Assembly (NCBI GenBank): GCA_025210575.1
Contig: JAOARK010000323.1
Location: 1 to 14,040, forward strand
Origin: Schleiferiaceae bacterium
Lineage (GTDB): Bacteria > Bacteroidota > Bacteroidia > Flavobacteriales > Schleiferiaceae
Reading direction: 5' to 3'
DNA length: 14,040 nt
The notes under the pieces were generated by a model, which was not told the DNA's origin, did not search any database, and saw only the letters and a program-made list of their open reading frames with translations. The position numbers were made by a program, and so were the translations under genes. Below, one piece after another: positions 5,687 to 12,806 of the stretch (positions within the stretch are counted from its first letter, which is position 1; every line of letters begins with the position of its first letter).

Positions 5687-7074
5687 AGGACGTAAGATCC
5701 GAGTAAATAGGCCAATCCCGTTAGGATGATGAATGCAAAAACATTCATAACCAATCCAAAGCGGGCCATTTTCTCTATCCTTATTTTCCCTGATGAAAAC
5801 ACTATTGCGTTAGGAGGTGTAGCCATTGGAAGCATAAACGCACAGCTGGCTCCTAACGTTAAAGGAAGAGCCAATAACTCAAAGTCAACATTCATTGATG
5901 AAGATACCGCATATACCAAAGGTAAAGTTGCCGCTACCAATGCCATATTAGAAACCAATTCAGTAACAAATATTCCAATTAGCGTCATAATTGCAATGAG
6001 TACAATGACATTAGATACCTCTAAGGCAGATAGATAAACTTCTATTAGATCAATTATACCGGAGCTCTTAATTGCTCCAGCTAAAGCTAGTCCACCTCCA
6101 AACAGCACCAAAATTCCCCAAGCTAATTTTGAAGTGTCTGACCACTTTAGTAAACGCTCTTTTTTAGTTCCAGGAAGAACAAAAAGTACAATTGCACAAA
6201 CCAAAGCTATTGTTGTGTCAGACAATCCTTCTAATGAAAAATGAGAAACAACAAACGGTCTTAATATCCATGCCAATGCAGTACTAACGAAAACAACGGT
6301 TACACGTTTTTCTTGAAGCGACATTTTGCCCAGCTTTGTTAGTTCATCTTGAATTACATTATGCTCATTAAACAACAGGACTTTAGGTACAAAGCGACTC
6401 AAGAACGAATAAGCAGCCAGAAGTAACGTGATTCCTGTAGGTAACCCAATAATCAGCCAATGAGAAAAAGCTATTTCGGTATGGAGTTGCTCTTTTAAAA
6501 ATCCAGCAAAAATTAAATTCGGAGGAGTTCCAATGAGGGTCATCATTCCTCCAATATTCGCGCTCCATGCAACTCCTACTAACAGTATGAAGCTCATTCT
6601 GTTTTCAACTTCGGGACTAACTTTTACAACGTTAAGCACAGATAAGGCAATGGGCAACATCATTATTGTGGTGGCCGTATTACTGATCCACATGCTTAAG
6701 AAAGCCGTAGCAATCATAAATCCCAACAATACCCGTCTTGAGTCAATTCCAGTTTTGAGAATAATATTTAATGCTATGCGCTTGTGCAAATTCCATTTCT
6801 CAATTGCCAAGGCGAGTACAAATCCTCCAAAGAATAAGTAAACTATGGGGTGAGCATAGTTGGCTGCAATTTCTTTTAAAGTACCTACCTGAAGTATCGG
6901 AAAAAGAACAAGTGGAAGCAATGCTGTAACAGCCAGATTTACTACTTCAGTCATCCACCAAATCAACATCCATAATAATACTGCCACAACAGATGAGGCT
7001 GCTCCTGGTGGAGCGATTAAAAGAACTATGAAAAACGCTAACGGGCCGAGAAAGAGAGCTACTTTATTCTTCAT
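5683..7074 (-). CDS. DASS/SLC13-family sodium-coupled anion (dicarboxylate or sulfate) symporter
   Basis: A 463-residue multi-pass inner-membrane protein with the inverted-repeat architecture of the DASS (SLC13, INDY) family. The first repeat carries SNT at 131-133 and GTPPNLI at 182-188; the second carries SNM at 375-377 and ATPPNAI at 418-424. These hairpin-tip motifs bind substrate carboxylates and flank the sodium sites. The second motif is SNM, not the usual SNT, which may shift substrate choice. The family imports C4-dicarboxylates, citrate or sulfate; the sequence alone does not settle which. Its ATG overlaps the DUF1684 stop by one base (TAATG), a sign of translational coupling. Its stop is convergent with oxyR, the two sharing TTAA at 5683-5686. 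Confidence 0.88.
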   Translation of the reverse strand: MKNKVALFLGPLAFFIVLLIAPPGAASSVVAVLLWMLIWWMTEVVNLAVTALLPLVLFPILQVGTLKEIAANYAHPIVYLFFGGFVLALAIEKWNLHKRIALNIILKTGIDSRRVLLGFMIATAFLSMWISNTATTIMMLPIALSVLNVVKVSPEVENRMSFILLVGVAWSANIGGMMTLIGTPPNLIFAGFLKEQLHTEIAFSHWLIIGLPTGITLLLAAYSFLSRFVPKVLLFNEHNVIQDELTKLGKMSLQEKRVTVVFVSTALAWILRPFVVSHFSLEGLSDTTIALVCAIVLFVLPGTKKERLLKWSDTSKLAWGILVLFGGGLALAGAIKSSGIIDLIEVYLSALEVSNVIVLIAIMTLIGIFVTELVSNMALVAATLPLVYAVSSSMNVDFELLALPLTLGASCAFMLPMATPPNAIVFSSGKIRIEKMARFGLVMNVFAFIILTGLAYLLGSYVL

Positions 7075-7673
7075 TAATGACCTGCGGGTGCCATTACACC
7101 TGCATTAATTTCTACATCTAAATAATTTTCTTGGGGCACAATTGGACACGAATAACGTACATTATATGCGCAAAGTGGATTGTACGACATATTGAAATCA
7201 ATAATCAACTCTTCTTGACCTTCAACTATATTGAAATCCATAAATCTTCCACCACCATAGCTGGTGTTGCCACAAGTATTGTCTTTAAAGGGTAAGAAAT
7301 AGTAGTTCTTATATTTCTCCATTTTCATCAACCTTAGATTTCTATATAAGCTTAGTTCATACTCTTTTCCATCGATTATAAATCTTGCGATCGCACCTCT
7401 TCTATACTCAGGCAATCTATCGGTTGTGGTTTTCATTTTAAAAATAGAATCGTTTGGTGTGTACTCTAGAGTAGCCTTAACAGCAAATGTTGTATCTATA
7501 GAAAAAAAAGGAAGACCTTCGAAATGCTTAAAGTCTTTTTCCGTAAGAGGTGAGCGTTCTTTATCAGCATACTCTTCATTCAATTCATCTTGAAATTTCT
7601 TTGCTTTTTCCATTTGGCTTTGCCCGATGCACATTAATGGAAAAAAGAGAAAAAGAAGTATCGTTTGTTTCAT
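7074..7673 (-). CDS. Secreted DUF1684-domain protein
   Basis: A 199-residue protein with an N-terminal signal peptide (MKQTILLFLFFPLMCIGQSQ), so exported; the Cys at 15 does not sit in a good lipobox. The rest matches DUF1684: GGGRFMDF at 140-147, DFNMSYNPLCAY at 159-170 and YSCPIVPQENYLDVEINAG at 174-192. These blocks, with C134, C168 and C176, are the conserved core of the family, whose biochemical function I do not know. It is the first gene of a two-gene unit with the anion transporter (one-base overlap of stop and start), which suggests a related role at the envelope, but the sequence does not show what it does. It is divergent from rdgB across 46 bases. Confidence 0.82.
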   Translation of the reverse strand: MKQTILLFLFFPLMCIGQSQMEKAKKFQDELNEEYADKERSPLTEKDFKHFEGLPFFSIDTTFAVKATLEYTPNDSIFKMKTTTDRLPEYRRGAIARFIIDGKEYELSLYRNLRLMKMEKYKNYYFLPFKDNTCGNTSYGGGRFMDFNIVEGQEELIIDFNMSYNPLCAYNVRYSCPIVPQENYLDVEINAGVMAPAGH

Positions 7674-7692
7674 AGATAAATGGGTTTCTTTG
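7664..7692 (+). promoter_or_regulatory. Possible rdgB promoter (-33 TTTG and -7 TTTCTTTG)
   Basis: TTTG at 7664-7667 is followed after 17 bases by TTTCTTTG at 7685-7692, which matches TAnnTTTG except that the A is T. The -33 part lies inside the first codons of the divergent DUF1684 gene. The element ends 27 bases before the rdgB ATG, a distance like that of the other candidates in this window. The match is imperfect, so confidence is low. Confidence 0.3.
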
Positions 7693-7719
7693 CGTCAAGA
7701 ATACAACAAAACAAACAAT

Positions 7720-8301
7720 ATGAAAATCGTATTTGCAACGAATAGCAAGAACAAATTGAAGGAGATCAAAGCCTTGGTTCCTTCCTCAATAGAAGTTCTA
7801 AGTTTAGCGGATATTGGTTGTTTTGATGACATTCCTGAAACTAGTAACACCCTAGAGGGAAATGCCTTGATAAAGGCAGAACATGTTTACAGGAACTATG
7901 GCTACTCATGCTTTTCTGATGATACAGGTTTACTCATTGATGCGTTAAACGGAGAACCTGGAGTCTATTCGGCAAGATACGCTGGAGAGAACGCTAACTC
8001 TGAAGAAAACATGAAAAAGCTATTGTTCAATTTGGAAGGAATCTCGAATAGAAAGGCACATTTCGAAACAGTTATTGCGCTAATTCTTGATGGTGAGAGA
8101 AAATTCTTTTCTGGAATTGCAGTGGGTGAAATTACCAAAGAAAAATCGGGACAAGAAGGCTTTGGCTACGACCCTATATTTCAACCTCTTGGTTTTGATC
8201 AAACTTTTGCAGAGATGACATCTGATGAAAAAGGGAAAATCAGTCATAGAGGGAAAGCTGTAGAAAAGCTAGTTGCTTATCTCAACTCTTTGGAACGCTA
8301 A
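7720..8301 (+). CDS. rdgB: RdgB/HAM1 family XTP/dITP diphosphatase
   Basis: A 193-residue enzyme that hydrolyses dITP, XTP and ITP to monophosphates plus pyrophosphate, keeping deaminated purines out of DNA and RNA. The motifs are intact: TNSKNKLKEI at 7-16, SDDTGL at 66-71, SARYAG at 84-89, FGYDPIF at 148-154 and KGKISHRGKA at 171-180. I chose ATG at 7720 over an in-frame ATG at 7627 because the protein then starts MKIVFATNSKNK, exactly as in the family. The extra 31 residues of the longer form look random and would overlap the divergent DUF1684 start. Its 3' end overlaps the convergent rsmD end by 20 bases. Confidence 0.95.
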   Translation: MKIVFATNSKNKLKEIKALVPSSIEVLSLADIGCFDDIPETSNTLEGNALIKAEHVYRNYGYSCFSDDTGLLIDALNGEPGVYSARYAGENANSEENMKKLLFNLEGISNRKAHFETVIALILDGERKFFSGIAVGEITKEKSGQEGFGYDPIFQPLGFDQTFAEMTSDEKGKISHRGKAVEKLVAYLNSLER

Positions 8302-8827
8302 AAAAACTGTAGTTGACATTACCATACTTTCTGCTGTCCTCAAAGTAAGGGTGTTCAGAGAAATCGTTTCTTCGATCATGTTCCATAATCAAAGTACCAT
8401 TTTCCTTTAAAAGTTCTCTTGAAAATACAGTTTCAATCATTTTTGGATAGCCATCATAGTCATAAGGAGGATCTGCAAAAATGACATTGAATTTTTCGGT
8501 GGTTAATTCCACATATTCCATAGCGTCCATTCTATTGGCTGATAATACATCAGCTATGTCAAGCTCCTCAATCATTTGCTCAATAAAACCAACGCAGTTT
8601 TTATTGGCGTCTATACTCACAATTCTTTGGGTTCCGCGAGATGCAAATTCAAATGAGATGTTCCCGGTTCCTGCGAAAAGATCCAAAACCGATAATTCAT
8701 CAAAGTAATACCAGTTGTTTAGAATGTTGAATAGAGATTCTTTCCCATAATCTGTGGTTGGTCTAACGGGAAGATTCTTTGGGGTTTTAATATGTCTGCC
8801 CTTAAACTTACCGCTTACAATACGCAT
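8282..8827 (-). CDS. rsmD: RsmD, 16S rRNA (guanine-966 N2)-methyltransferase
   Basis: A 181-residue class I methyltransferase of normal RsmD length. It begins MRIVSGKFKGRHIKTPKN and continues with VRPTTDYGKESLFNIL (21-36), the RsmD N-terminal signature. The SAM-binding motif LDLFAGTG is at 48-55, the acidic motif SIDANK at 71-76 and the catalytic ADPPY at 118-122 (the [N/D]PPY motif of N-methyltransferases). It modifies G966 of 16S rRNA near the P site in the assembled 30S subunit. It is the last gene of a three-gene minus-strand operon, overlapping the upstream DUF3822 gene by 13 bases. Confidence 0.94.
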   Translation of the reverse strand: MRIVSGKFKGRHIKTPKNLPVRPTTDYGKESLFNILNNWYYFDELSVLDLFAGTGNISFEFASRGTQRIVSIDANKNCVGFIEQMIEELDIADVLSANRMDAMEYVELTTEKFNVIFADPPYDYDGYPKMIETVFSRELLKENGTLIMEHDRRNDFSEHPYFEDSRKYGNVNYSFFSVPKS

Positions 8828-9663
8828 AAAGACTGTTGGAATAATCGATTAAATGAATGCTCAGCACTGTCATTAAAAGTATAGCTATACTCAAATTCCT
8901 TTGGTCTTGCTTCCCACTCTATGTTTCTTATGTATTTCCTCAACTCGTCTACTTCAGGAGATAATTTAGTCAGCCATCCAGATAAATAAACTGGAATTTC
9001 TTCCGGATTGAACTTCAATTGTTCAAACACAGACAAAATGTAATAGGTAAAGTCTTGAACACTATTGAAGCTGAAAACATTGTGTAAAGTAAGCACTCCG
9101 TTCTCAATACATGTAAGTTCTACCCTATTACCCATTACATGGCACATAACGAGCGATTCACTTGTATTCTTGAACTTTTGCTGGTAATAGCTTATCACCA
9201 CTTCTGCTCCATTTAACACTTTTACATTAGGTAAATGCGTCTTTACCCAATCGGTAAGTTCAGAGCTATCTTCATAAACCAACACCCATTCATCAAGCTC
9301 TTTTACCCCAACTGTCTTAGGTGTTTCTGTTGAGATTAAGGAGAGGTATTTCTGAGCATTGCTTTCATCAAAGAGTACTTTAGGAACTAATGAAAAAGTA
9401 TTATCTGTACTTGCGTAACTCACATCTCCTGGCAGGTCTGTAAAGCGCTCTACAAACTCAAACAATTTCCTGTGGTCTTCTTCTCTATCCGTTTTATAAG
9501 CACCCAGAAGCACAAACTTGTTCCGCTCTTTATTCAGTAATGAAAAAGAAAGTCCATCCCCCGAATGAAGAATGGACAATCTACTATTACTAATATCTGT
9601 TTGATCTAGAAGCGCATCTGCCGCTTCAAAGATTACTTGAACTTTATTGCCAGTTTCCACCAA
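8815..9663 (-). CDS. DUF3822-family protein, possibly with an actin-like fold
   Basis: A 282-residue soluble protein without signal peptide or membrane segment. It matches DUF3822, a family I know only from Bacteroidota, where it commonly sits next to rsmD as here. Visible structure is a two-part layout: an N-terminal block with SRLSILHSGDGLSFSLLN at 27-44, and a C-terminal block with SLVMCHVMGNRVELTCIENG, then a helix-rich VQDFTYYILSVFEQLKF and VYLSGWL. The hairpin-helix-strand-Gly order resembles half-domains of actin-like ATPases such as PilM or FtsA, but I see no canonical phosphate-binding residues, so any nucleotide binding is speculative. The gene overlaps the upstream membrane-protein gene by 20 bases and rsmD by 13, so the three are one transcription unit. 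Confidence 0.75.
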   Translation of the reverse strand: MVETGNKVQVIFEAADALLDQTDISNSRLSILHSGDGLSFSLLNKERNKFVLLGAYKTDREEDHRKLFEFVERFTDLPGDVSYASTDNTFSLVPKVLFDESNAQKYLSLISTETPKTVGVKELDEWVLVYEDSSELTDWVKTHLPNVKVLNGAEVVISYYQQKFKNTSESLVMCHVMGNRVELTCIENGVLTLHNVFSFNSVQDFTYYILSVFEQLKFNPEEIPVYLSGWLTKLSPEVDELRKYIRNIEWEARPKEFEYSYTFNDSAEHSFNRLFQQSLCVL

Positions 9664-10252
9664 TAGTTGGTTCAGTTAAAGACCCTACTATTAAACTGTG
9701 GTTTTCATCAATATAAGGCACAAATCTTTCTTCAACTCCGTAAAGGATACTTTTGTCTCCTGCCTTAGCTTCAAACACAGGTACCTTTACTCCGTTACGT
9801 TCAAGAATGCCAGCACCCAACTCAAATTTTTCATTATTTGAATGAGGAATATATAGAATTGAGTTAACGTCAAAATCTGCTCCAAATCTGTTCTTCTTCA
9901 CCGTCTCAGTACCCAAGATTCTCACGATCACAGAATCTTTCATCATGTCTTTTTGATATACTTTATTGTAAGCCATGAAACTGGTATCTTTTCGTTCTAT
10001 GATTGTTAAAGAGCCTGTATCAACAAAAGCCACCAAGACATCCAAATCCGGGCAAAATCCGCCAATCTCTTCGCGATACGCCAATTGAGCTTCTCTAATA
10101 TTGATTAATGAAGTCTTTACATCTTCAAATCTAGAATCTCTCAACTTATCAAACTCAATGGGTTCCATAATGAGCCTATAAATCTTAAATACAAGAAAGA
10201 TGGCGATTATTGAAAGTGCAACATTAATGGCTAGAATTACCTTGGAATTCAT
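9644..10252 (-). CDS. Single-pass membrane protein of unknown function, pseudopilin-like layout
   Basis: A 202-residue protein I cannot name. One transmembrane helix lies at about 7-26. A charged amphipathic helix follows at 30-60 (KLRDSRFEDVKTSLINIREAQ), then AYREEIGGFCPDLDVLVAFV at 58-77, and the rest looks beta-rich. A long N-terminal helix running into an REAQLAYREEIGGF-type segment recalls type II secretion pseudopilins, but there is no prepilin-peptidase site (Gly followed by a hydrophobic stretch with Glu at +5). It should therefore stay anchored by its N-terminal helix, with the C-terminal part outside the cytoplasm. It is the first gene of the operon with DUF3822 and rsmD and overlaps DUF3822 by 20 bases. 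A -7 element lies 37 bases upstream. Confidence 0.65.
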   Translation of the reverse strand: MNSKVILAINVALSIIAIFLVFKIYRLIMEPIEFDKLRDSRFEDVKTSLINIREAQLAYREEIGGFCPDLDVLVAFVDTGSLTIIERKDTSFMAYNKVYQKDMMKDSVIVRILGTETVKKNRFGADFDVNSILYIPHSNNEKFELGAGILERNGVKVPVFEAKAGDKSILYGVEERFVPYIDENHSLIVGSLTEPTIGGNWQ

Positions 10253-10289
10253 ATTGTTTTTCTGCTTATTATTTTTGCTTGAACGGCAA

Positions 10290-10297
10290 CAAATCTA
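10290..10297 (-). promoter_or_regulatory. Candidate -7 promoter element for the membrane protein-DUF3822-rsmD operon
   Basis: The minus strand reads TAGATTTG, a full TAnnTTTG match, with 37 bases between it and the ATG at 10252. No TTTG is at -33. The 109-base gap it lies in is shared with the divergent helicase gene, for which I could not find a clear promoter. Confidence 0.42.
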
Positions 10298-10361
10298 CAA
10301 TTTTTTTTAAATGACATAGCCTTATTTTACACCCCGCAAAAACCGAGTAATAACAACGCTT

Positions 10362-11771
10362 TTGGCTTATTTAAATCCTCAAAAATTTACTGCAGAAATG
10401 CATGGGCTTTTTCCGTTTGAATTAACGGAGAACCAAAATAATGCCATAACTAATATTGCACAATTCTTAAGTGAGGAAAAATTCGCTTTTGTTTTAAAGG
10501 GATATGCAGGTACGGGTAAAACTACCTTGATCGCTACGCTAGTTAAACAACGAAATCTATCGAATTTTAGAACCATATTACTTGCTCCAACTGGCCGGGC
10601 AGCCAAGGTTATGGGCAACTATGCGGGTAAACAAGCATTCACCATTCATCGGTTCATTTACATGCCAAAACAATCTGGTGGCAAACTTTCTTACAGGTTA
10701 AGACAGAACAAATCTACTAGAACGCTCTTCGTAGTAGATGAGTCTTCTATGATTGGTGATCAAAGGGATGGTCAAAAAAATTCACTTCTCGAAGATCTTC
10801 TTTTATTTGTTAGTGAAGGTGCTTATTGTTCAATACTCTTTGTCGGTGACAACGCACAATTACCTCCTGTAGGTCAACAATTAAGTCCAGCATTAGACAT
10901 TGTTAATTTGCAGTATCTAATTGACGATAAACCCAAATCTATAGAATTGACCGAAGTTGTTAGGCAGGCGCAAAAAAGCTATATCGTTCAAAACGCAACT
11001 ATTATTAGATCTGGGCTTGAACAACAAAGTTTCGATCATCTTCAATTCAATGTAGGGCCCGATTTTATTAGACTTACGGATGGTTACGAAATTCAAGATC
11101 GTTTAACAGAATGTTACCAGCAAGAGCAGGAAGAAACCCGTTTGATTGTGCGCTCGAATAAACGAGCCAATCTTTATAATCAACAGATTAGATCAAGAAT
11201 TCTTTGGTTGGAAAATGAATTAGCTTCAGGAGATGAACTCATGGTTGTAAAGAACAATTACTTCTGGGTTGATCCGAAAAGTGAGATGAGTTTTATTGCA
11301 AATGGGGAGACTATTGAGATCTTAAGTTTTAAGAATCGAGTTGAACTCTATGGATATCACTTTGTAGATGCAGAAGTAAGATTTCCAGATTTCCCAAATG
11401 AAAAACCTATAGATGTAAAGCTGATGCTTGATGTACTTAGTTTAGATGGACCAAATTTAGATTACACAAAACAGACTGAATTCTTTAATGAAGTAATGCT
11501 AGATTACCAACATCTACCCAAAACACAAGCCATTAAAGCCACCTTAAACAATGAATACTATAATGCCTTACAAGTTAAATTTGCATACGCCATAACCTGC
11601 CACAAGGCACAAGGAGGTCAGTGGAAGAATATTTTCGTTGAACAAAGCTGGATACCCGATGGTAAAATGGATGCAGATTATTTTCGATGGTTATATACTG
11701 CAATAACAAGAGCAACCGGCAGTGTATATTTATTAGGTTTTAAAAACGAGTACTTTAACGATCTAGATTAG
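10362..11771 (+). CDS. RecD/Pif1-like superfamily 1 DNA helicase
   Basis: A 469-residue SF1B helicase of the short AAA/UvrD-C-type group common in Bacteroidota. Motifs in order: GYAGTGKTT (Walker A) at 47-55, APTGRAAKVM (Ia) at 75-84, VVDESSM (Walker B) at 124-130, VGDNAQLPPV (III) at 161-170, VVRQA at 199-203, HKAQGGQW (V) at 414-421 and YTAITRA (VI) at 445-451. It should unwind DNA 5' to 3' with ATP in replication or repair; the partner complex is unknown. The start used is TTG, giving MAYLNPQKFTAEMHGLFPF. An in-frame stop lies at 10317 and no ATG lies between. The alternative ATG at 10398 leaves only four residues before FPF, shorter than in homologues as I recall them. It is the first gene of a four-gene operon. 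Confidence 0.88.
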   Translation: MAYLNPQKFTAEMHGLFPFELTENQNNAITNIAQFLSEEKFAFVLKGYAGTGKTTLIATLVKQRNLSNFRTILLAPTGRAAKVMGNYAGKQAFTIHRFIYMPKQSGGKLSYRLRQNKSTRTLFVVDESSMIGDQRDGQKNSLLEDLLLFVSEGAYCSILFVGDNAQLPPVGQQLSPALDIVNLQYLIDDKPKSIELTEVVRQAQKSYIVQNATIIRSGLEQQSFDHLQFNVGPDFIRLTDGYEIQDRLTECYQQEQEETRLIVRSNKRANLYNQQIRSRILWLENELASGDELMVVKNNYFWVDPKSEMSFIANGETIEILSFKNRVELYGYHFVDAEVRFPDFPNEKPIDVKLMLDVLSLDGPNLDYTKQTEFFNEVMLDYQHLPKTQAIKATLNNEYYNALQVKFAYAITCHKAQGGQWKNIFVEQSWIPDGKMDADYFRWLYTAITRATGSVYLLGFKNEYFNDLD

Positions 11772-11779
11772 GATCCTGA

Positions 11780-12346
11780 ATGAAAAAAGCAATTGCTAAA
11801 TTCTATTTCTGGCTTATAGGCTGGAAAATAAATGTGCAGATGGATGTGTCTGAAGTGAAGCATACCGTTATGATTGCTGCACCACATACTTCCAACTGGG
11901 ATTTCCCTAATGCCTTGGCCGCATTTTGGCTCATGGGTGTAGATCTTAAGTTTTTTATCAAGGATGCTTACACCAAATCCTTGTTTGGATTCATATTCAA
12001 ATGGATGGGGGCTTTGGGAGTAACCAGGAGCAAAAAAAATAATCTGGTAAATCATGCCGTGACTATTCTCAACGAAAATCCGGGAATAGTAATTCTAGTG
12101 CCAGCTGAAGGAACGCGATCATGGGTGGAAGAATGGAAAAAGGGGTTTTACCATATCGCCACCGAAGCGAAAGTTAGAATTTGTTTGGGTTACCTTGATT
12201 ACAAGAATAAGATAGCGGGAATAGATCAAATATTGGAACCTACGGGCAATATTCAATCTGATTTTGAGATCATTGAGAAAAGCTACCAGCAATGGACCGG
12301 TAAAAATCCTGAGATGTATAACCCCGAAATTTTTAAGCGTGAATAA
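11780..12346 (+). CDS. PlsC-like lysophospholipid acyltransferase, canonical motifs
   Basis: A 188-residue short member of the PlsC/LPLAT superfamily. Motif I is HTSNWD at 36-41 (H36, D41, four residues between) and motif III is AEGTRS at 109-114, both canonical, unlike the acyltransferase at 2721-3488. An N-terminal hydrophobic stretch (about 7-15) and a hydrophobic patch around 66-80 suggest membrane association. Family knowledge: such proteins transfer an acyl group from acyl-ACP or acyl-CoA to a lysophospholipid or other lipid alcohol; the true acceptor is unknown for this short subgroup. It follows the helicase after eight bases and overlaps the next gene by eight bases, so it is inside the operon, although its function has no obvious link to its neighbours. 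Confidence 0.85.
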   Translation: MKKAIAKFYFWLIGWKINVQMDVSEVKHTVMIAAPHTSNWDFPNALAAFWLMGVDLKFFIKDAYTKSLFGFIFKWMGALGVTRSKKNNLVNHAVTILNENPGIVILVPAEGTRSWVEEWKKGFYHIATEAKVRICLGYLDYKNKIAGIDQILEPTGNIQSDFEIIEKSYQQWTGKNPEMYNPEIFKRE

Positions 12347-12806
12347 TCTCAAGGAAAAGTATCCTCCGCTAAATTTTCCTCCTTATCAACTTTCGTTAAA
12401 AAAGAAAGAAGGAAATATTTATGTTTTTGACGATATCAGAAAAAAAGAACTGGTTCTTACCCCTGAAGAATGGGTTAGGCAACATTGCGTACATTTTGCA
12501 AATAATGTGCTTGAATATCCCAAATCTTGCATTGCGCTTGAAGGTCAACTTAGGCTAAACGAACAAATAAAAAGGTTTGATGGTTTGCTTTATAAAAAGG
12601 GTAAGCCACAGATTCTCATAGAGTGTAAAGCACCTTCCGTAAAGATCAATCAAGAGGTATTCGATCAAATAGCGAGGTACAATCTCAAACTGAATGTTCC
12701 ATATTTATGGGTGACAAACGGAATAAGTCATTTTTTTGCAACCATTAACTATACCGAGAAAAAATACGATTTCATTAAAGAACTGCCTTCTTATACTGCG
12801 ATATGA
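12339..12806 (+). CDS. Stand-alone HsdR-N-like (type I restriction R-subunit N-terminal) nuclease-fold protein
   Basis: A 155-residue protein matching the HSDR_N_2 type, the PD-(D/E)XK nuclease-fold domain found at the N-terminus of type I restriction R subunits, here alone. Candidate active-site residues are D81 (KRFDGLL), E95 and K97 (IECKAP), plus a QIARY motif at 110-114 as in HsdR. TPEEWVRQH at 41-49 is the family hallmark. I chose GTG at 12339, whose protein VNNLKEKYPPLNFP fits the family start and overlaps the upstream gene by only eight bases. The in-frame ATG at 12264 would add 25 residues of unlike sequence inside the acyltransferase gene. No modification or specificity subunit is near, so a classical restriction role is unlikely. 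Its TGA overlaps the next ATG (ATGA). Confidence 0.82.
   Translation: MNNLKEKYPPLNFPPYQLSLKKKEGNIYVFDDIRKKELVLTPEEWVRQHCVHFANNVLEYPKSCIALEGQLRLNEQIKRFDGLLYKKGKPQILIECKAPSVKINQEVFDQIARYNLKLNVPYLWVTNGISHFFATINYTEKKYDFIKELPSYTAI

Noticed and set aside
5677..5690. TCCT/AGGA with a six-base loop at the oxyR-transporter junction as a bidirectional terminator.
   Set aside because: The four-pair stem is too weak and there is no T tract on either side.
7627..7719. A 31-residue N-terminal extension of RdgB from an upstream ATG.
   Set aside because: The extension is unlike any RdgB N-terminus and overlaps the divergent DUF1684 gene; the ATG at 7720 gives the family's exact start.
12264..12338. A longer form of the HsdR-N-like protein starting at ATG 12264.
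   Set aside because: It would overlap the acyltransferase by 83 bases and add a segment unlike the family; the GTG at 12339 fits better.
12339..12806. A type I restriction-modification or other defence island around the HsdR-N-like gene.
   Set aside because: No modification, specificity or other defence gene is present; the neighbours are housekeeping genes with ordinary composition.
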